A stretch of 64,000 nt of DNA from Selaginella moellendorffii (lineage: Eukaryota > Streptophyta > Lycopodiopsida > Selaginellales > Selaginellaceae), in NCBI RefSeq assembly GCF_000143415.4, contig NW_003314378.1, forward strand, positions 141,039 to 205,038, given 5' to 3'. The position numbers were made by a program, and so were the translations under genes. This document shows, one piece after another, positions 20,223 to 32,691 of the stretch. The notes under the pieces are model-generated. The model was given only the letters and a program-made list of their open reading frames with translations, made no database searches and was not told the origin of the DNA. Positions within the stretch are counted from its first letter, which is position 1, and the number at the start of each line of letters is the position of its first letter.

Positions 20223-20627
20223 AAAAAAATATCATACCATGTAGTTAAACAAGTACTGGACGAGATTATCCCGCTCGTTGCAAACGGGATCTAGATGGAT
20301 CGATCACGCTCGATCGCCTCGCCTCTTCTGCTCGACCGCGTAGCGAGCAGCCTCAACCGATCCAATACAGCGTTCAAGAAGCTCGCGATTCAAGATGGAG
20401 AAACCTCAAGGCGGTCTAAATGCTTGGCCCCTCTCGGCAGACCCACAAATTTTCAGCCAGCGACAGAAATAAGGGCCACAACATTTTCTAACCCCCAGCT
20501 CCATTTTCTTGAGAAATCGTCGCCTCTTCCTGCGTTTGCTGGCACATTTTTGTGGAACTGAGAACGAGGAGAAGAAACAATCCTCAATGCTTGAGATATA
20601 TTTTTCTTCTCTGGGTTGTGGTGTTTG

Positions 20628-22448
20628 ATGCGTGCTTATGCCACTGATTTAAGCTTGGATTTTCCAAAGTGCGCCGCTCTCTTGCGCCAGTGCACCGGAC
20701 TAGCCAGCCTCCGCGAGCTCCACCACAAGATCGCTGCTGCCAATTTGGATGCGCACACGTTTTTGGGCAACCATCTCGTCCAGATGTACGGCAAGTGCGG
20801 GAATACGGCGGAGGCGTTTCTCGCTTTCGAGCGCATACGGAACAAGAATCGCTTCTCGTGGAACATCGTTCTCACGGCATATGCCCAAAATGGGCATATT
20901 CTGGAGTCGAAATTTCTCTTTGAAAAGATGCCGCAGAGAGACCTTTACTCTTGGAACTCGATGATTGCGGCGCTAGCACAAAACGGATGTTTGGAAGACG
21001 CGTTTGCGCTGGCCGAGAAGATGCCCGAGAAAGATACTGTTTCTTGGAACACGATACTTGCGGCATATGCCGATTCAGGAAGCTTGCCTATGCTAAAGAC
21101 GATGTTTGATCGAATGGAGAAGCGCAATGCCGTCTCCTGGAATGCAATCATCTCTGGATATGGCCAAAATAACAGTGTGGAACTCGCAGGAAAATGTTTA
21201 GCAAAAATGCCGCATAGAAATCTCTTGTCTTGGAATGCCATGCTCGCGGCATATGCCCAAAATGGGTATTCTGCTATGACAGTAAAGCTCTTTGCGGAAA
21301 TGTGCGTCGAGGGATTTGAACCCGACGCTTTTACCTGCGTGAGCGTATTGGACGCCTGCGATCGCTCCTTGGGCGAGGAGATCCACGACGAGGTGCGATT
21401 CAATGGCTGGGATTCCAGCGTCTTTGTTGGTACGGCGCTCGTGGCCATGTACGGGAGGTGCCAGTGTGTGGACCGTGCAAAGGAGGTCTTTGGTTCGATG
21501 CCCGAGCGCAACATTGTGTCATGGAACGCGATGCTTACCGCATATGCCGATAATGGGCATCTGGAAGATACCATGGCTGTGTATGAGCATATGCCAGCTA
21601 GAGACCTTGCATCTGGAAATGGCCTTGTGTCTGGCTATGCGCGTTTAGGGCAGTGGGAGAGCGCCCGTGCGGCATTTTGGTCTCTCCCCGAGAGAGATGT
21701 GGTTTCCTGGAACACGATGATCGCGGCGTGTGTCGAGAGGGATCGTCCGCAAGAATCGTTCGCGCTCTTCCGGCAGATGGATCTCGATGGCGTTGCGCCA
21801 AACAGGATCACGCTTGCGAGCATCTTGAGCGCCTGCGATGGAAGCCAGGAAAATATTGCGCACGCGCTCATCGCTGGGCTGCGGGATCTCGAGCCGGACG
21901 CGATGATCGGCACGGCGCTGGTGATCCTGTATGGCCGGTGCGGCAGCTGCGAGAAATCCTTGGAAATCTTCCACCAGATGGAGGAGCCGCGCGATCCAGG
22001 CGCTTGGAATTCGATCATCGCGGCGCTGGCACGCAATGGCCACACCGATGCGGCGATCGCGATGCTCCGCCGGTTGGAATGCGAGGGGATCGGGCCGGAT
22101 TTCGCCGTTTTCAACAGCATTCTCTTTGCATGCAGCCATGGCGGATCTCTCTGTGAGGGCTACGCGCATTTTTTGATCATGGCTGGGGATTACGGCATCG
22201 CGGTCAGCTCCAGCCATTTCATGTGCCTGATCGATCTGCTGGGCCGCGCCGGGAAGCTGGAAGCCGCGGAGGAGCTGATCGATTCGATGCCATTCGAGGC
22301 GGACGGCCTGGCCTGGACGATTCTCCTCAGCTCTTGCAAGAGCCACAACGATGTGGAGAGAGGGGCCATGGCGGCGATGAGAGTGGCCGAGTTCGAATCC
22401 TGGGAAAGCTCCACTTATGTGATGCTCAGTAGCATCATGAGGAATTAG
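20628..22448 (+). CDS. PLS-class pentatricopeptide-repeat protein
   Basis: An intronless frame of 606 aa, intact. PPR proteins of this class bind single-stranded RNA in plastids or mitochondria, usually for C-to-U editing or processing. About fifteen repeats are readable, from HTFLGNHLVQMYGKCGNTAE and KNRFSWNIVLTAYAQNG through repeated P-ER/KD-VSWN-MI units to the C-terminal MCLIDLLGRAGKLEAAEELI block with DGLAWTILLSSCKSH. It stops within the region where an E domain would begin, so it has no E+/DYW deaminase. I chose ATG 20628; an upstream TTG in frame is unlikely. No clear targeting peptide is seen. Confidence 0.92.
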   Translation: MRAYATDLSLDFPKCAALLRQCTGLASLRELHHKIAAANLDAHTFLGNHLVQMYGKCGNTAEAFLAFERIRNKNRFSWNIVLTAYAQNGHILESKFLFEKMPQRDLYSWNSMIAALAQNGCLEDAFALAEKMPEKDTVSWNTILAAYADSGSLPMLKTMFDRMEKRNAVSWNAIISGYGQNNSVELAGKCLAKMPHRNLLSWNAMLAAYAQNGYSAMTVKLFAEMCVEGFEPDAFTCVSVLDACDRSLGEEIHDEVRFNGWDSSVFVGTALVAMYGRCQCVDRAKEVFGSMPERNIVSWNAMLTAYADNGHLEDTMAVYEHMPARDLASGNGLVSGYARLGQWESARAAFWSLPERDVVSWNTMIAACVERDRPQESFALFRQMDLDGVAPNRITLASILSACDGSQENIAHALIAGLRDLEPDAMIGTALVILYGRCGSCEKSLEIFHQMEEPRDPGAWNSIIAALARNGHTDAAIAMLRRLECEGIGPDFAVFNSILFACSHGGSLCEGYAHFLIMAGDYGIAVSSSHFMCLIDLLGRAGKLEAAEELIDSMPFEADGLAWTILLSSCKSHNDVERGAMAAMRVAEFESWESSTYVMLSSIMRN

Positions 22449-22482
22449 CTAGGGTTCTTGGATTGGCCCTAGGCCACAGTGA

Positions 22483-24614
22483 ATGGCGGACTGGGGAGAC
22501 GACAACGTCCAAGAAGGGGAGGAAGAGGATGGATCGGAGGATTTCGAGCTTCCGGAGGAGGAAGAAGGCGCTGGATCGCAGCAGAATCACGGCAGTGACG
22601 AGGAGAGGAGCAGCAGCAGTGGCAACGAGGAAGGGAGCAGCAGCGGTGAGGAGAATCAAGGCGATGGCGATGATCCGGTGGAGATTCAGGATGATCTTTT
22701 CGGCCCCGATAACGAAGATTATATGCGCACTACTCCGCAGAGCCAGCTTCCCATACCAAGTAAGAGCGATTGTTCTTCTTCTCCCTTTTTATTTTTGTTG
22801 GTCACACACATTTTTTGTGTAGTCCTTCCCGAGCCCCGGAATGACCAAAGGAATGATCACGAGTACCGGCGAGGAAATCCTCGTGGAGAAAGAAATTCAT
22901 CCTTCTACTCTGGCGGTTTCAAGTCGAAGGATCTCGTTGCTGACCTGAAGCTTGGCCCTCCTGGCCACTTGGACGAGACCTTGCGCATTGCATGCCCCCC
23001 TTTTCAAGAGGTAATCGTCAGGTTTGTGGTTCATTTTTTCTCCACTTACGTAGGCCTTGATTAACAGTGGAGAAATTTGGCTTGCATGGTGGTTCTTTGG
23101 AGCAGCCAAATCAGATTTGCTGTTACAGTCGAACACCGGATGGAACCGTTTACTATGACGAAAGGTGTCTGGTGAGTGCGGTGCTTTTGCGAGTGGTTCT
23201 CTAAATAATTGAGTTTTCTTTCCTTTTTTTTTCCCCTTGTCGACAGAGAAAATTCAGGAGGAGAGTTCTCTCAAGTTTTGAGGCCGACTTAAACGAGGGA
23301 TTTGACTCTTTTGTTCAGAAGAATGATGGTTGGTGATCTGTGATTTTGCGTGGTTGAGTTTCTTTCTGATTCGCGAGCATTGCAGATTCGGAATCAAGTG
23401 CTTTCGGCGACTTGCTGGCGTGTGTGCGAACAAAATTGACTTCTTTCAAAGACATTCATTTTGTTGTAAGTTTTCACAAATCTCTACAAATTACCATCAC
23501 CCACCGTTTTGTTGGCGCAGACATTTCGGAACAACTTAAATAAGATACTGGGGACGACCTATAGTAGACGCGACGCCTGGGAGATGGGCGTGCACAAACG
23601 TTCTGGAACAGTGTATTTGGATTGTCGTAAAACTCCTGAACCTCCCCAGACTGAGCTTCAACAACGACAGTAATCACAGCGCTTCTTCCTCCACTTTTTA
23701 CTTACGAAAAACTGGTTGTTGCAGATGTTATTGGGGCTACAAGTATGAGGAGGTTGCGACTGAAAATCCTCAACGAGATCTCTACGAGATGTCGGGCGAC
23801 GCAGGGCCGCCTGTCGCTGTGGATGCGAACGTTGAGTTTTGTACAGTTGTTAGAACCAAACTTGGTCCCCATCGGATCATTATGGGTGCCGAGATCGACT
23901 GCTATGACGTTGGCTCCGACGGTACGAAGCGATACACTGAGTTAAAGACCAGTCGCGAGGTGAGTGCTTGTTTTTATGTTCTCTTCGACGTTTAGGTGTT
24001 ATGCTCGCTTGCAGTTGGACAAGAGAAGTTTTGAAAGATTCGAGAAAGAGAAGCTTTTGAAATTTTGGGTGAGAGTCACTTTCTTAGATATAATTTTCTC
24101 TACCTAACTTGCTTACCATCGCAGATACAATCGTTTTTGGTTGGAGTTCCACGAATTGTATGCGGCTTCAGGTAATGTTGTTTCTTTCCCTCCTTTTCGG
24201 GCAGAGAAATGAATATCTTGATCTGGTCATGAAAAACAGGGACGACAATGGTAGGCTTTTGCGCTCTGACATGATGCTCACTCAAGAAATTGCACGTAAG
24301 ATGAAACAAAAGCATTACTGGGAGGTAAGGCATCTACGTTTTCAGCGATTCAAGTCAGCAATGGTTGTGACAGGGAGGTGTGTGCCTGGCATTTGCGGAT
24401 AGAGTCCTCTGCTGGCTCTATGGCAGCGTAAACGATGGTAACCACAGAGATCTCTTTCTCTCATTTTGGATTTCACTGAGCTCCAAAACTTGATGCAGGA
24501 GGAGATTATACTCTTCGTTACATTCCCAATAGCAACAGGATTGAGCTAGTGAACTGTGATTCCTGTCCAAGAGTTATCAGCGAGCACATTGAGCTCCTGG
24601 AATCCTCGAGCTAG
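22483..24614 (+). CDS. DXO1: DXO/RAI1-family decapping and NAD-cap removing enzyme
   Basis: Plant DXO1 removes non-canonical (NAD) caps from RNA. Twelve exons (22483-22759, 22823-23010, 23073-23171, 23247-23328, 23386-23465, 23521-23669, 23725-23959, 24015-24068, 24125-24171, 24207-24324, 24374-24437, 24499-24614) give an intact 502-aa frame. The first 95 or so residues are an acidic Ser/Glu-rich tail as in plant DXO1. The catalytic core shows [20 protein letters not shown] (GAEID metal ligand), TELKTSRE (ELK), [18 protein letters not shown] and [11 protein letters not shown]. Two acceptors (before exons 3 and 10) are chosen two to five bases downstream of the nearest AG to keep the frame. 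The gene starts 34 bp after the PPR stop. Confidence 0.9.
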
Positions 24615-25465
24615 AAAGCTGCTCGAGAAACCATTTCTAGCAACACAGCTACTTCATGGAAAAGTATTCCCAAGCACATAGTTTAGTTTTAAACACTGCG
24701 AGTGTATGGACGACAGAGCCACGACAAAAGGATCCAAATAAGAAAACTTTAACACGTCGTTTTTCGCGGGCCAAAGTTTGAAAGATTCCCAGCGAATCAA
24801 ATTCAAATACTTTCACTTTACACTGGTTTGGCAGTGTTTAATCAGCGCGGCTCAGCTCCAGCCATTAGGGCTAAGATAAGCGATCCAAATTCCAATCCAT
24901 CCAGCGCTGTCCAGCCCACCTTGACATGACATCTCTCTCTTACGCCATAGCCGGCGGATAGCACTTCCATTCTCTCTGATCAATGAATTGGGCGGATGGA
25001 GATCCATTTGAATCGTCCATCCTTTGAAGCTCTTCCTCGTTGGCGCTGCTGTTGGAGTGTCGGATCGAAAGGAATTTGGTACCGGACTGATCAGAAAAAG
25101 CAGCTCCTCTCTCTCTCTCTCTCTCTCTCCCCTTTGTCTCTTTGATCTTTCGTTTTCTTTGGTCCGTGAAGAAATGACAGTACGTGCGACAGTCGCCCCC
25201 ACTAAAACGCACTAAAGAAGAAGAAGAAAAGGAAAAGGGAGCGAATTCTTTTTTCCCTCTATCTATCTAGCGTTTTCGGTGTCTTCCCAATCGAGAATCT
25301 CTGGGAAACAAGCAAGAAGCGATCGATCAGGCGGCTGCCCACATTCCAAAGCGATCCTGGAAATGATGGGCTTGTGCTGAAATTGCGCAATTTCGTCGCG
25401 CCGATTGCGATTCGACGCAGCGAAAACAGAGGATCCGTCTTCCTCTTTTTTTCCTTTGGGGAGAG
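24615..25465. other. Intergenic and 5' leader with CT microsatellite
   Basis: No gene is seen. A (CT)n run of about 30 bp lies at 25102-25130 and is followed by CT-rich leader sequence for the next gene. Such pyrimidine tracts are common in plant core promoters and 5' UTRs. Confidence 0.45.
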
Positions 25466-27828
25466 ATGGGCAGAGCGTTGCTGTTCTTGAGCTGCTGGAT
25501 CTTTCTCCTGGGCTGGATTCACGAATGTGGCAGCGCAGCAGCAGCAGCGGCAGTCCCGGGCAGATCCAAGTTTCTGGCGGAGAAGATCGTGGCGAAGGCG
25601 GCGGCGGTGGAGATCAACACGAGCAACACAATCTGGCGGGTGTCAGAGGGATTTCTGTGCGCCACGCTCGATTGGTGGCCCGCGGAGAAATGCGATTATG
25701 GGACTTGCAGCTGGAAGGATGCCTCGCTCCTCACCATGGCAAGTTTGCTCGCCAAATCCCTCCTTTTATCTCGATTTCTTCCTTGCTCATCAGATTTCTC
25801 CATGTTTGGTAGGATCTCAAGCACCCACTGCTGGAAAATGCCATCAAAGGTGAGTGAAGAGTACAGGGAATTCCAGCTCTCAGCCACCAAAGTTTTGGTT
25901 TTTTCTCGCAGCTCTCTATCCACTCACATTGCGCCTGGGCGGATCGCTCCAGGACCGATTGTTCTACAAAGTCGGGAGGAGCGCGCAGCGGCCATGCTCC
26001 AACTTCGTCAAGCAGCAAAATTCCATCTTTGGATTCTCCGAGGGCTGCCTCAACATGTCGCGCTGGCTGGAGCTCAACTCACTGTTCCAAAGGACAGGGT
26101 ATAGTTAGTAAGCAAAACTTTCCCTTCATCTCCTCCCTTAAATTCGCCTCTTCTTCGTGCCAGAGCTTCTGTGGCATTTGGATTGAATGCTCTCAATGGC
26201 CGCCAGCGCGTTTCCAAAGGGGTTTACTCAGGATCCTGGGATTCGACAAATGCCGAAGATTTCATCAAGTTCACCCACGACAGTAAAATCGCCATCGCGG
26301 CTTGGGAGCTTGGTAAGATCTTCACAACTTTTGCACTTACAGCAAATGCCCAGTCAAGGTAACCATTTGACGTTTGCATGTTTCGAATTTCCAGGCAACG
26401 AACTTAGTGCCAATGGAGTTGGCACGACGATCAACTCTCGTCAGTACGCCACCGACGTGAAATCTCTTCGCGAGATCATCGACGGGATATATGGCGACCA
26501 GATCGACAGGCCGATGGTGGTTGCTCCCGATGGATTCTTCGTGGCGGCGTGGTATCAGCAGCTCTTGCAGTCGACAGGGCCGCGAGTGCTGGACGCAGTG
26601 ACGAGGCACATTTACAACCTTGGAGCTGGCGTCGATCGCCACCTCATCCAGAAGATTCTAAGCCCGACATATCTCAGCCAAGAGGCCGGAGCTTTCAAGC
26701 AAATGCGTGACACCGTCTCGAGATATGGTCCCTGGGCTCAAGCCTGGATTGGAGAGGCCGGAGGAGCATACAACAGCGGCCAGCACCTTGTCAACGATGC
26801 GTTCGTGTCTAGCTTTTGGTACGTAAAATTCCTCTCTTTAGCGTTTCTTCTTTCGGTCTTTTCCTTTCTTTCTGATTGAGTGAAGATAGTTCTATTGTTG
26901 TGAGTTTCGATGGTTGAAGGTCCCGTTCCTGGTTTTGGAAGATAGAAGCTTGGTGTTTCTGGTTGTGCTTTTTTGGTAGATTAAGAATCAAGATGGTGTT
27001 TTTCCTTGTTTGTTTTGTTTTTTTTTTTTTTTGTCTCTGTGGTTCAATGTGTGGTTTTTTGGAATCAGGTATTTGGACCAGCTTGGCATGGCTGCATCGC
27101 ACAGCACTGCTGTCTACTGTCGTCAAAGTCTCGTAGGCGGAAACTACGCACTGCTTCGGACAAATAGTTACAATCCCAATCCGGACTACTACAGGTGTGT
27201 CTTGTGTTCTCGTGCGTTAAGTTCTTTCTTCACTGTTTAACTTATAGTTTTTCTTTTTGTTGCATTCGTCAACTGGGCTGCTAAGAGTCTCCCTTTTGTC
27301 TATGGTGTTTTGCCAGTGCTCTTTTGTGGAAACAAGTAATGGGCAATGACGTCTTGCCTGCGACAGTGGTCAGCGAGACTTATCTTCGCGCATATGCACA
27401 CTGTGCAAAATCAAACTCGGTAAAGAGATTTGGAAAAGCTCCTTTGGATCCACCACTAAAGTTGTATTTCTTCTTTGTTTTCTTTGTTTTCCATTCATCC
27501 CCAGGGTGGACTAGCCGTTCTTCTCATCAACATGAGCAACTCCACGGTCTACAGCGTGAGGCTCAAACTCTCGGGCTTTGCAAAGAGCAGCAAAGGCTCT
27601 AGTCGAACGCCCCGGCTTGAATACCACTTGAGTGCTCCCCTGACGGATCTCCAGAGCCAGCGCATACACCTTAACGGCAAACTCCTCGACGTGACTCCAG
27701 ATGGCAACATCCCCGTTCTGAAGCCAATCTCGGTGGATTCCAAGCAGCCCATCACGATTGCCCCGCTCAGTATTGCATTTGTTGTGCTGCCTGATGCTAA
27801 GCTCCAGGCATGCACCATAATTGAGTGA
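25466..27828 (+). CDS. Heparanase-like glycoside hydrolase family 79
   Basis: Likely an endo-beta-glucuronidase acting on cell-wall arabinogalactan proteins. Eight exons (25466-25738, 25813-25849, 25912-26098, 26164-26312, 26395-26818, 27069-27194, 27317-27419, 27505-27828) give an intact 540-aa frame. It has an N-terminal signal peptide (LLFLSCWIFLLGWIHECGS), CATLDWWPAEKCDYGTCSW, LRLGGSLQDRLFYKVG, the acid/base Glu in AAWELGNELSANG, the nucleophile Glu in WIGEAGGAYNSG, YLDQLGMAASHSTAVYCRQ and a C-terminal beta domain. The first intron is GC-AG (ATG|GCAAGT ... TAG|GAT), needed to join LTM to DLKHPLLENAIK. Confidence 0.92.
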
Positions 27829-28514
27829 AACTTTTTAGGAGGAAAAAATGTACAAATGGAGCAAGTTCCACTAAACGTATAAGTTGACAATCTACGTTAT
27901 AATTTTAAATATTTGTATATTTGATTGAAGACTATTTTGGCCTCTAATATTCAAGCACCTCTAAGTCCAAGTTCCAGCATTTTTTTTTTCATTTCTAGCA
28001 TTTTTAATATAATATATAAATCATTGATTTGTTTACACTTGTTCTTCTATCTTGCTTTAATTATTATTTTAATTTATATTATGCTTAATATTTTAAAATT
28101 AATTATTTTATGCCTATCAGGTTTTTTAACCCAATAAAGAAGCACAGCAGTGTGTTGTGGATAACATTTAAACTGGGCTATTTAATGAGTTTTCAAAACT
28201 TTAAGTAGGATGAATCACACTTGCTTTTGTTATAATCTTTAAAAGTGGTATATATAAACATGAAGCATGGGACTTAACCATCTCTACCACATGCTAAACT
28301 CAATGGAAATTACTCAACAAAAACTTTTTTTGAAGATATGAAAATTTTAAATTTCAAATAAATTGAATTTAAAAGTTAAAAATTATTTAAAATATATAAA
28401 ATTGACTAAAACTGAAAATGTATTTAAACTTAATTTTATGAGTTAATCTAACCAGTTTAATAAAATTAATTAGATCTCCCAAGGCTCTGTTTTAGGGTTT
28501 TCCGAGCGGTGGCG
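27829..28514. other. AT-rich intergenic region
   Basis: Very AT-rich DNA with no gene-like frame. It includes the 3' UTR of the GH79 gene and the promoter of the TLC gene. TATATAAACATG lies near 28249, but it is too far from the next ATG to call a TATA box with confidence. Confidence 0.4.
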
Positions 28515-29434
28515 ATGGCGACTGCGATAACGGGGACGACGATGGAATTGGCTGTGGGGGTGGCCCTGTGGAGCTCGCTCTTTACCGCAGTGCGCTTCAT
28601 CCTCTTCCCAAGCAGATCTCACGATTTCTCCAACCGCATTGTCTCCCTCGTCCACGCCTTCGTCGCGCTTGCGCTGTGCACGCTCTCGCTCCACGACTGG
28701 CGGCACCCCTTCCAGCCCCTCGCCTCGCCCGCCTCCCCAGCGCAGGTGAGCGATAGAACTTCTCCCTCCTGCAAGAAGAGATCGATCCATGAGATCTTCG
28801 TCCACAGGTCAGAGCAATCACCGTGAGCCTCGCCTACTTCATCTACGATTTCTTCTGCTGTCTCCTCGAGGTCCCTTTCGATGCCGCCACCGCTCTTCAT
28901 CATCTGGTTAGCATCATGGGCCTGTGCTATGGATTTCTCTACAAAGTGGTGAGGAAGAGCAAACTCATTCGTTTTTAATTGGTTGATCTTTCATCCAGTC
29001 TGGAACTGAGCTTGTGGGCTGCCTGTGGCTCATGGAGATGTCCAATCCATGCATGCATGCACGGGAGATTCTCAAGGAGCTGGGCGTCAAAGATCGACCA
29101 CTCAACTTGTGGAACGACGCAAGTTCTTGGCCATGGATCTCTCCTCGCTTTTTTTTTTAATCTCTCTTTCACTCTTTGCCACTGCATTGCAGCTCTCATT
29201 TGCGATCACTTTCACCATCGCTAGGATGGGCTTCGGACCGTACCTCACTTTCATCACCTTGAGAGCCAACAATCCACTGACTGTCAAGGTGAGTTCTCAC
29301 AAATAGCTCGAAAAATGAAAGAAATCACCTCGCAGTTGGGAGCTTCCGGGATTCAAATCGTTAGCGTCTTTTGGTTCTACAAGATCGCCAGGCTCATCCG
29401 CTACAAGCTAAAGAAACAAGTCAAGTCCAGCTGA
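28515..29434 (+). CDS. TLC-domain membrane protein (TMEM136-like)
   Basis: Five exons (28515-28745, 28808-28948, 28999-29118, 29193-29288, 29336-29434) encode 228 aa with five to six hydrophobic segments. TLC (TRAM/LAG1/CLN8) hallmarks are SNRIVSLVHAFVALALC, TVSLAYFIYDFFCCLLE, ALHHLVSIMGLCYGF (the HH pair) and MEMSNPCMHAREILKELG. It probably resides in the ER or Golgi membrane and affects lipid composition. It lacks the ceramide synthase Lag1p motif, so it is not a ceramide synthase. The third intron is GC-AG (AACGAC|GCAAGT). The start is the ATG two codons after an in-frame GTG. Confidence 0.85.
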
Positions 29435-29521
29435 TCGAAAACGCGGGTACCTTGTTTTGTTTTTACTTCCTTATTGGTGCTCCATAACACGAGCGTCGCA
29501 ACTTCGAGCTTGTTGGAGCGA

Positions 29522-30031
29522 TCAAAGCTTTTTGTTGGCAATGAGAATTCCATCGATGTCCGAGTAGCACCACTCTCCTGGTAAGATCCTCACGCCACCA
29601 AAGACCACAGCCACGTCCTTCTCGCCCTGTCCTCGTTTGAAGCTCTTGAGTGGATGCGGAGCCAGCGCTCTCACTCCCACTTCCACCGCGTTGATCTCTT
29701 CCACGTCTCGGACGCATCCGTTCACTAGAATTCCTGCCCAGCCATTGGTCGAAGCCATCGCTGCCAGGTTTCCTCCCAGCAGCGCGCACCTCAGGCTGCC
29801 ACCTCCGTCCACGACCAGCACCTTTCCATCACCCTGCTGCTCCAGAGCCGCACGAACCAGCGAGTTGTCCTCGAAAACCTTAAGAGTTGTCACCGGACCC
29901 GAGAAGGAACGACGCTTCCCGTACACTTGGAAAGCTGGCGCCAAGACGCGGACTGTACCACCGGTGATTATCTCCTCATAGTACTTGTCACAGAGGTCCG
30001 TCGTCGGCATGGTCATGAAGCCTTGCTGCAT
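29522..30031 (-). CDS. RraA-like protein / 4-hydroxy-4-methyl-2-oxoglutarate aldolase
   Basis: A 169-aa protein of the RraA fold, uninterrupted from ATG 30031 ([17 protein letters not shown]). Motifs: [51 protein letters not shown] (the Arg and Asp used for substrate and metal binding in the aldolases) and [15 protein letters not shown]. In bacteria the family includes the RNase E inhibitor RraA; plant proteins have aldolase/oxaloacetate decarboxylase activity. An acceptor (TTTGTGCAG) at 30054 and a donor near 30147 suggest an intron in the 5' UTR. No plastid transit peptide is seen. Confidence 0.9.
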   Translation of the reverse strand: MQQGFMTMPTTDLCDKYYEEIITGGTVRVLAPAFQVYGKRRSFSGPVTTLKVFEDNSLVRAALEQQGDGKVLVVDGGGSLRCALLGGNLAAMASTNGWAGILVNGCVRDVEEINAVEVGVRALAPHPLKSFKRGQGEKDVAVVFGGVRILPGEWCYSDIDGILIANKKL

Positions 30032-30054
30032 TGCGGAGAAAACCGTTTTGGACC

Positions 30055-30830
30055 TGCACAAATCAATAAGAACACTTTTGAGAAATCAGAAAGATTAAAG
30101 AAACACGAGCAAGCTCAAAATTGAGTAGCAAGACATCTAGCCATACCTGGTGCGAAGATGAAAAAGCCCTCTAGACCCTTGCCATGGCTATAGTTCAGGG
30201 AAAGCGATTCGAACCTGCGAACTCGCGAGTCGTGACGAGAAAAAGTTTTCCATTACGTACGTTCTTGAGTGTCTGAATGCCTTCATTGGAGCTGACGGTC
30301 TTCAATCAGTCAGTCACAGGTCTATAAAAGTAAATGTGAAATCGCTGCTGCCTGGTACAAGACGCCATAAAACCACAATACGTTAACAGAGTAACAACAA
30401 TGGTGAGAGTATTTTTACCTTCGTTTCGTGTCTTGCTCTCCTTTTCTATACCATAAAACTTTCTTACAGATGCAAGCGCGACCACCCATCACGTCCTGCT
30501 TCTTTACGGCTGCTTTTGCAATCACTCCATGCTGAAGCTTTGCAAAAGCTTGTGGAGCGAATTAGGAGCCTTGGCTGAGATTTTCCAAAAGCGCCGACTC
30601 GCGCCTTGAATGTGAAGCGGGGAATCCAGATCGTGACCTCCACCACAGTTCCTGCATAGGCCTCACTGTGTCACACAGTCTTTCAAGGAAACTCTTGCTA
30701 CCTCGATATCTGTGCTGGCGTTGGAGGTGTTGGAGAAGCGGGAACCTCGTGTTCCTCTCTCTCTTGCGCAGGTAGCGATTTCTTTTCTTGCTTTCTGTCG
30801 AAGTCGTTTCTGTCTTAGGCTCCTGAAGCA
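30055..30830. other. Divergent promoter region between RraA-like and GMC genes
   Basis: It contains the probable 5' UTR intron of the RraA-like gene (donor ACCAG|GTATGG read on the minus strand near 30147). A B-box-like motif (complement of GATTCGAACCTGC) at 30208 may be a SINE trace. No other gene is seen. Confidence 0.4.
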
Positions 30831-32691
30831 ATGGAGAATGAGCTGCTAGCAATCGTCTCCGTTTTGTTGCTGTTGTCAGCTGTTGTTGGTGCACAGCCAG
30901 GTATTGCTCTCCTGTTGGATTCAAGTCCGACGAAGTTCAGAGTTGAAGAGAATCAAAGTGTTTTTCTTACCACTATACAGGGAAGTTCACGTTCTTGCAA
31001 GAGGCCTCTTCCTCGGCCTCGTCCAATGAGGAGTACGACTACATTGTCGTCGGCGGTGGCACTGCCGGTTGCCCCTTGGCTGCTACGCTGTCCGAAAAGT
31101 TCAAAGTCCTGCTACTGGAACGTGGTGGAGTGCCTTACGGCAATCCAGACATCGAGAGAATAGAGATGTTTGTCCACAATCTGGTCTGGACCAATGCAAC
31201 TTCCCCGGCGCAAGCCTTCATCTCGGAGGATGGAGTCATCAACAGACGGCCCCGGGTTCTCGGTGGAGGGACCTGCTTAAATGCGGGGTTCTACACCCGT
31301 GCAAGCCAGGAATTTATCCAAAAGGCCGGATGGGACGAAAAACTTGTCGACGAATCTTACTCCTGGGTGGAAAACGTGGTCGCTTTTGCTCCGGAACTAA
31401 AGCAGTGGCAATCTGCGGTCAGAAGAGGTTTGTTAGAGGTTGGAATACTTCCAGACAATGGAGTCACGTACGATCACTTGATTGGTACCAAGACCGGAGG
31501 ATCGATCTTCGATAGCAATGGACATCGCCATACGGCCGCAGATCTACTCAAATACGCAAATCCGAGCAGCATCAAAGTAATGCTGCATGCAACAACAAAC
31601 AAAATACTATTTACCGGTACGAAGTCTCATCTGTGTTTTTACCAGACAGTTCACTGACATTGAGACTTTCAGCTGATAGCGAACGTCCAAGAGCATACGG
31701 TGTCGTGTACACAGATACGTCTGGTATGGAGCACCGCGCAGTTCTCAATTCAAATCCACGCAGCGAGGTCATACTATCTGCTGGAGCACTGGGGAGTCCA
31801 CAATTGCTGATGCTGAGTGGAATTGGTCCAGAGGAGCACCTAAAGGCGTTCCAAATACCAGTAATCATGAACGCACCAAATGTTGGTCAGGGAATGGCAG
31901 ACAATCCTATGAACGCAATCTTTGTACCTTCACCGAAACCGCTCGAGGTATCGCTGGTGGAAGTCGTTGGCATCACGAGCTTTGGCAGCTTCATCGAGTC
32001 TGCTTCGCCGGCTCTTGGTATCACGATGATCAGCAGCGTTCCTCCGCCACTGCGAACACCGAGTTTCATACAGGCTGTTCAGAATCAGCTACAAGAGATG
32101 TCTTCCTACCTCCCGCGTACTGGAGTTCTGATGGAGAAGGTAGATGGCCCAGTCTCCAGTGGTTATCTCAAGCTTCGCAACACCGACCCTCACGACAATC
32201 CCGCAGTACGGTTCAACTACTTCTCCGATACCCAAGACTTAAACAAGTGTGTCCAAGGAATCCAGCTTATCCAAAGAGTCATTGGTTCGTCCTCAATGAC
32301 ATCTTTCACGTACGTGAACCCCGAGGAAATACCGGAACCGATGCTCAAGTTCGTGAGTCTGCTCGGAAACCTTTTGCCGCTGGATACGTCAAACAGGATC
32401 GCGATGGAAACTTTTTGCAGAGCAACTGTGAACACGATTTGGCATTACCACGGCGGGTGTCAAGTTGGACGAGTTGTAGACGACAGCCATCGGGTCATCG
32501 GTGTGAATAACCTCCGAGTCGTAGATGGATCGACGTTTCTGTCATCTCCAGGAACCAACCCGCAAGCTACTGTCATGATGATGGGAAGGCAAGTAAGCTC
32601 CCTTTCCAGTTGCATCCGACTGAATCTCTAGTAACTCGTCTGCAGGTATATGGGTGTGAATATCCTCAAGGAACGTGGATCAGGCTACTGA
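30831..32691 (+). CDS. HOTHEAD-like GMC oxidoreductase
   Basis: FAD-dependent alcohol oxidoreductase of the HOTHEAD / mandelonitrile-lyase-like group, secreted and linked in flowering plants to long-chain omega-hydroxy fatty acid oxidation and cuticle formation. Four exons (30831-30900, 30981-31616, 31673-32588, 32646-32691) give 555 aa. It has a signal peptide (LLAIVSVLLLLSAVVGAQP), the dinucleotide-binding YDYIVVGGGTAGCPLAATLS, GGGTCLNAGFYTRA, GALGSPQLLMLSGIGP (GMC signature 2), the catalytic His in IWHYHGGCQVG and SPGTNPQATVMMMGRYMG. The last intron is GC-AG (GGAAG|GCAAGT), needed to join GR to YMG. Confidence 0.93.

Noticed and set aside
20295-20561. Open frame of 88 codons just upstream of the intact PPR gene
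   Set aside because: Ser/Leu-rich with no motif; it lies next to duplicated SINE flank and could be a leader or old fragment, but nothing supports a gene.
21635-22346. Long minus-strand frames of 161 and 233 codons inside the PPR gene
   Set aside because: They are antisense shadows of a repeat-rich coding region; the plus strand carries clear PPR motifs.
24860-25215. Minus-strand frames over the CT-rich leader
   Set aside because: Produced by the GA/CT microsatellite (Arg-Glu runs); no domain.
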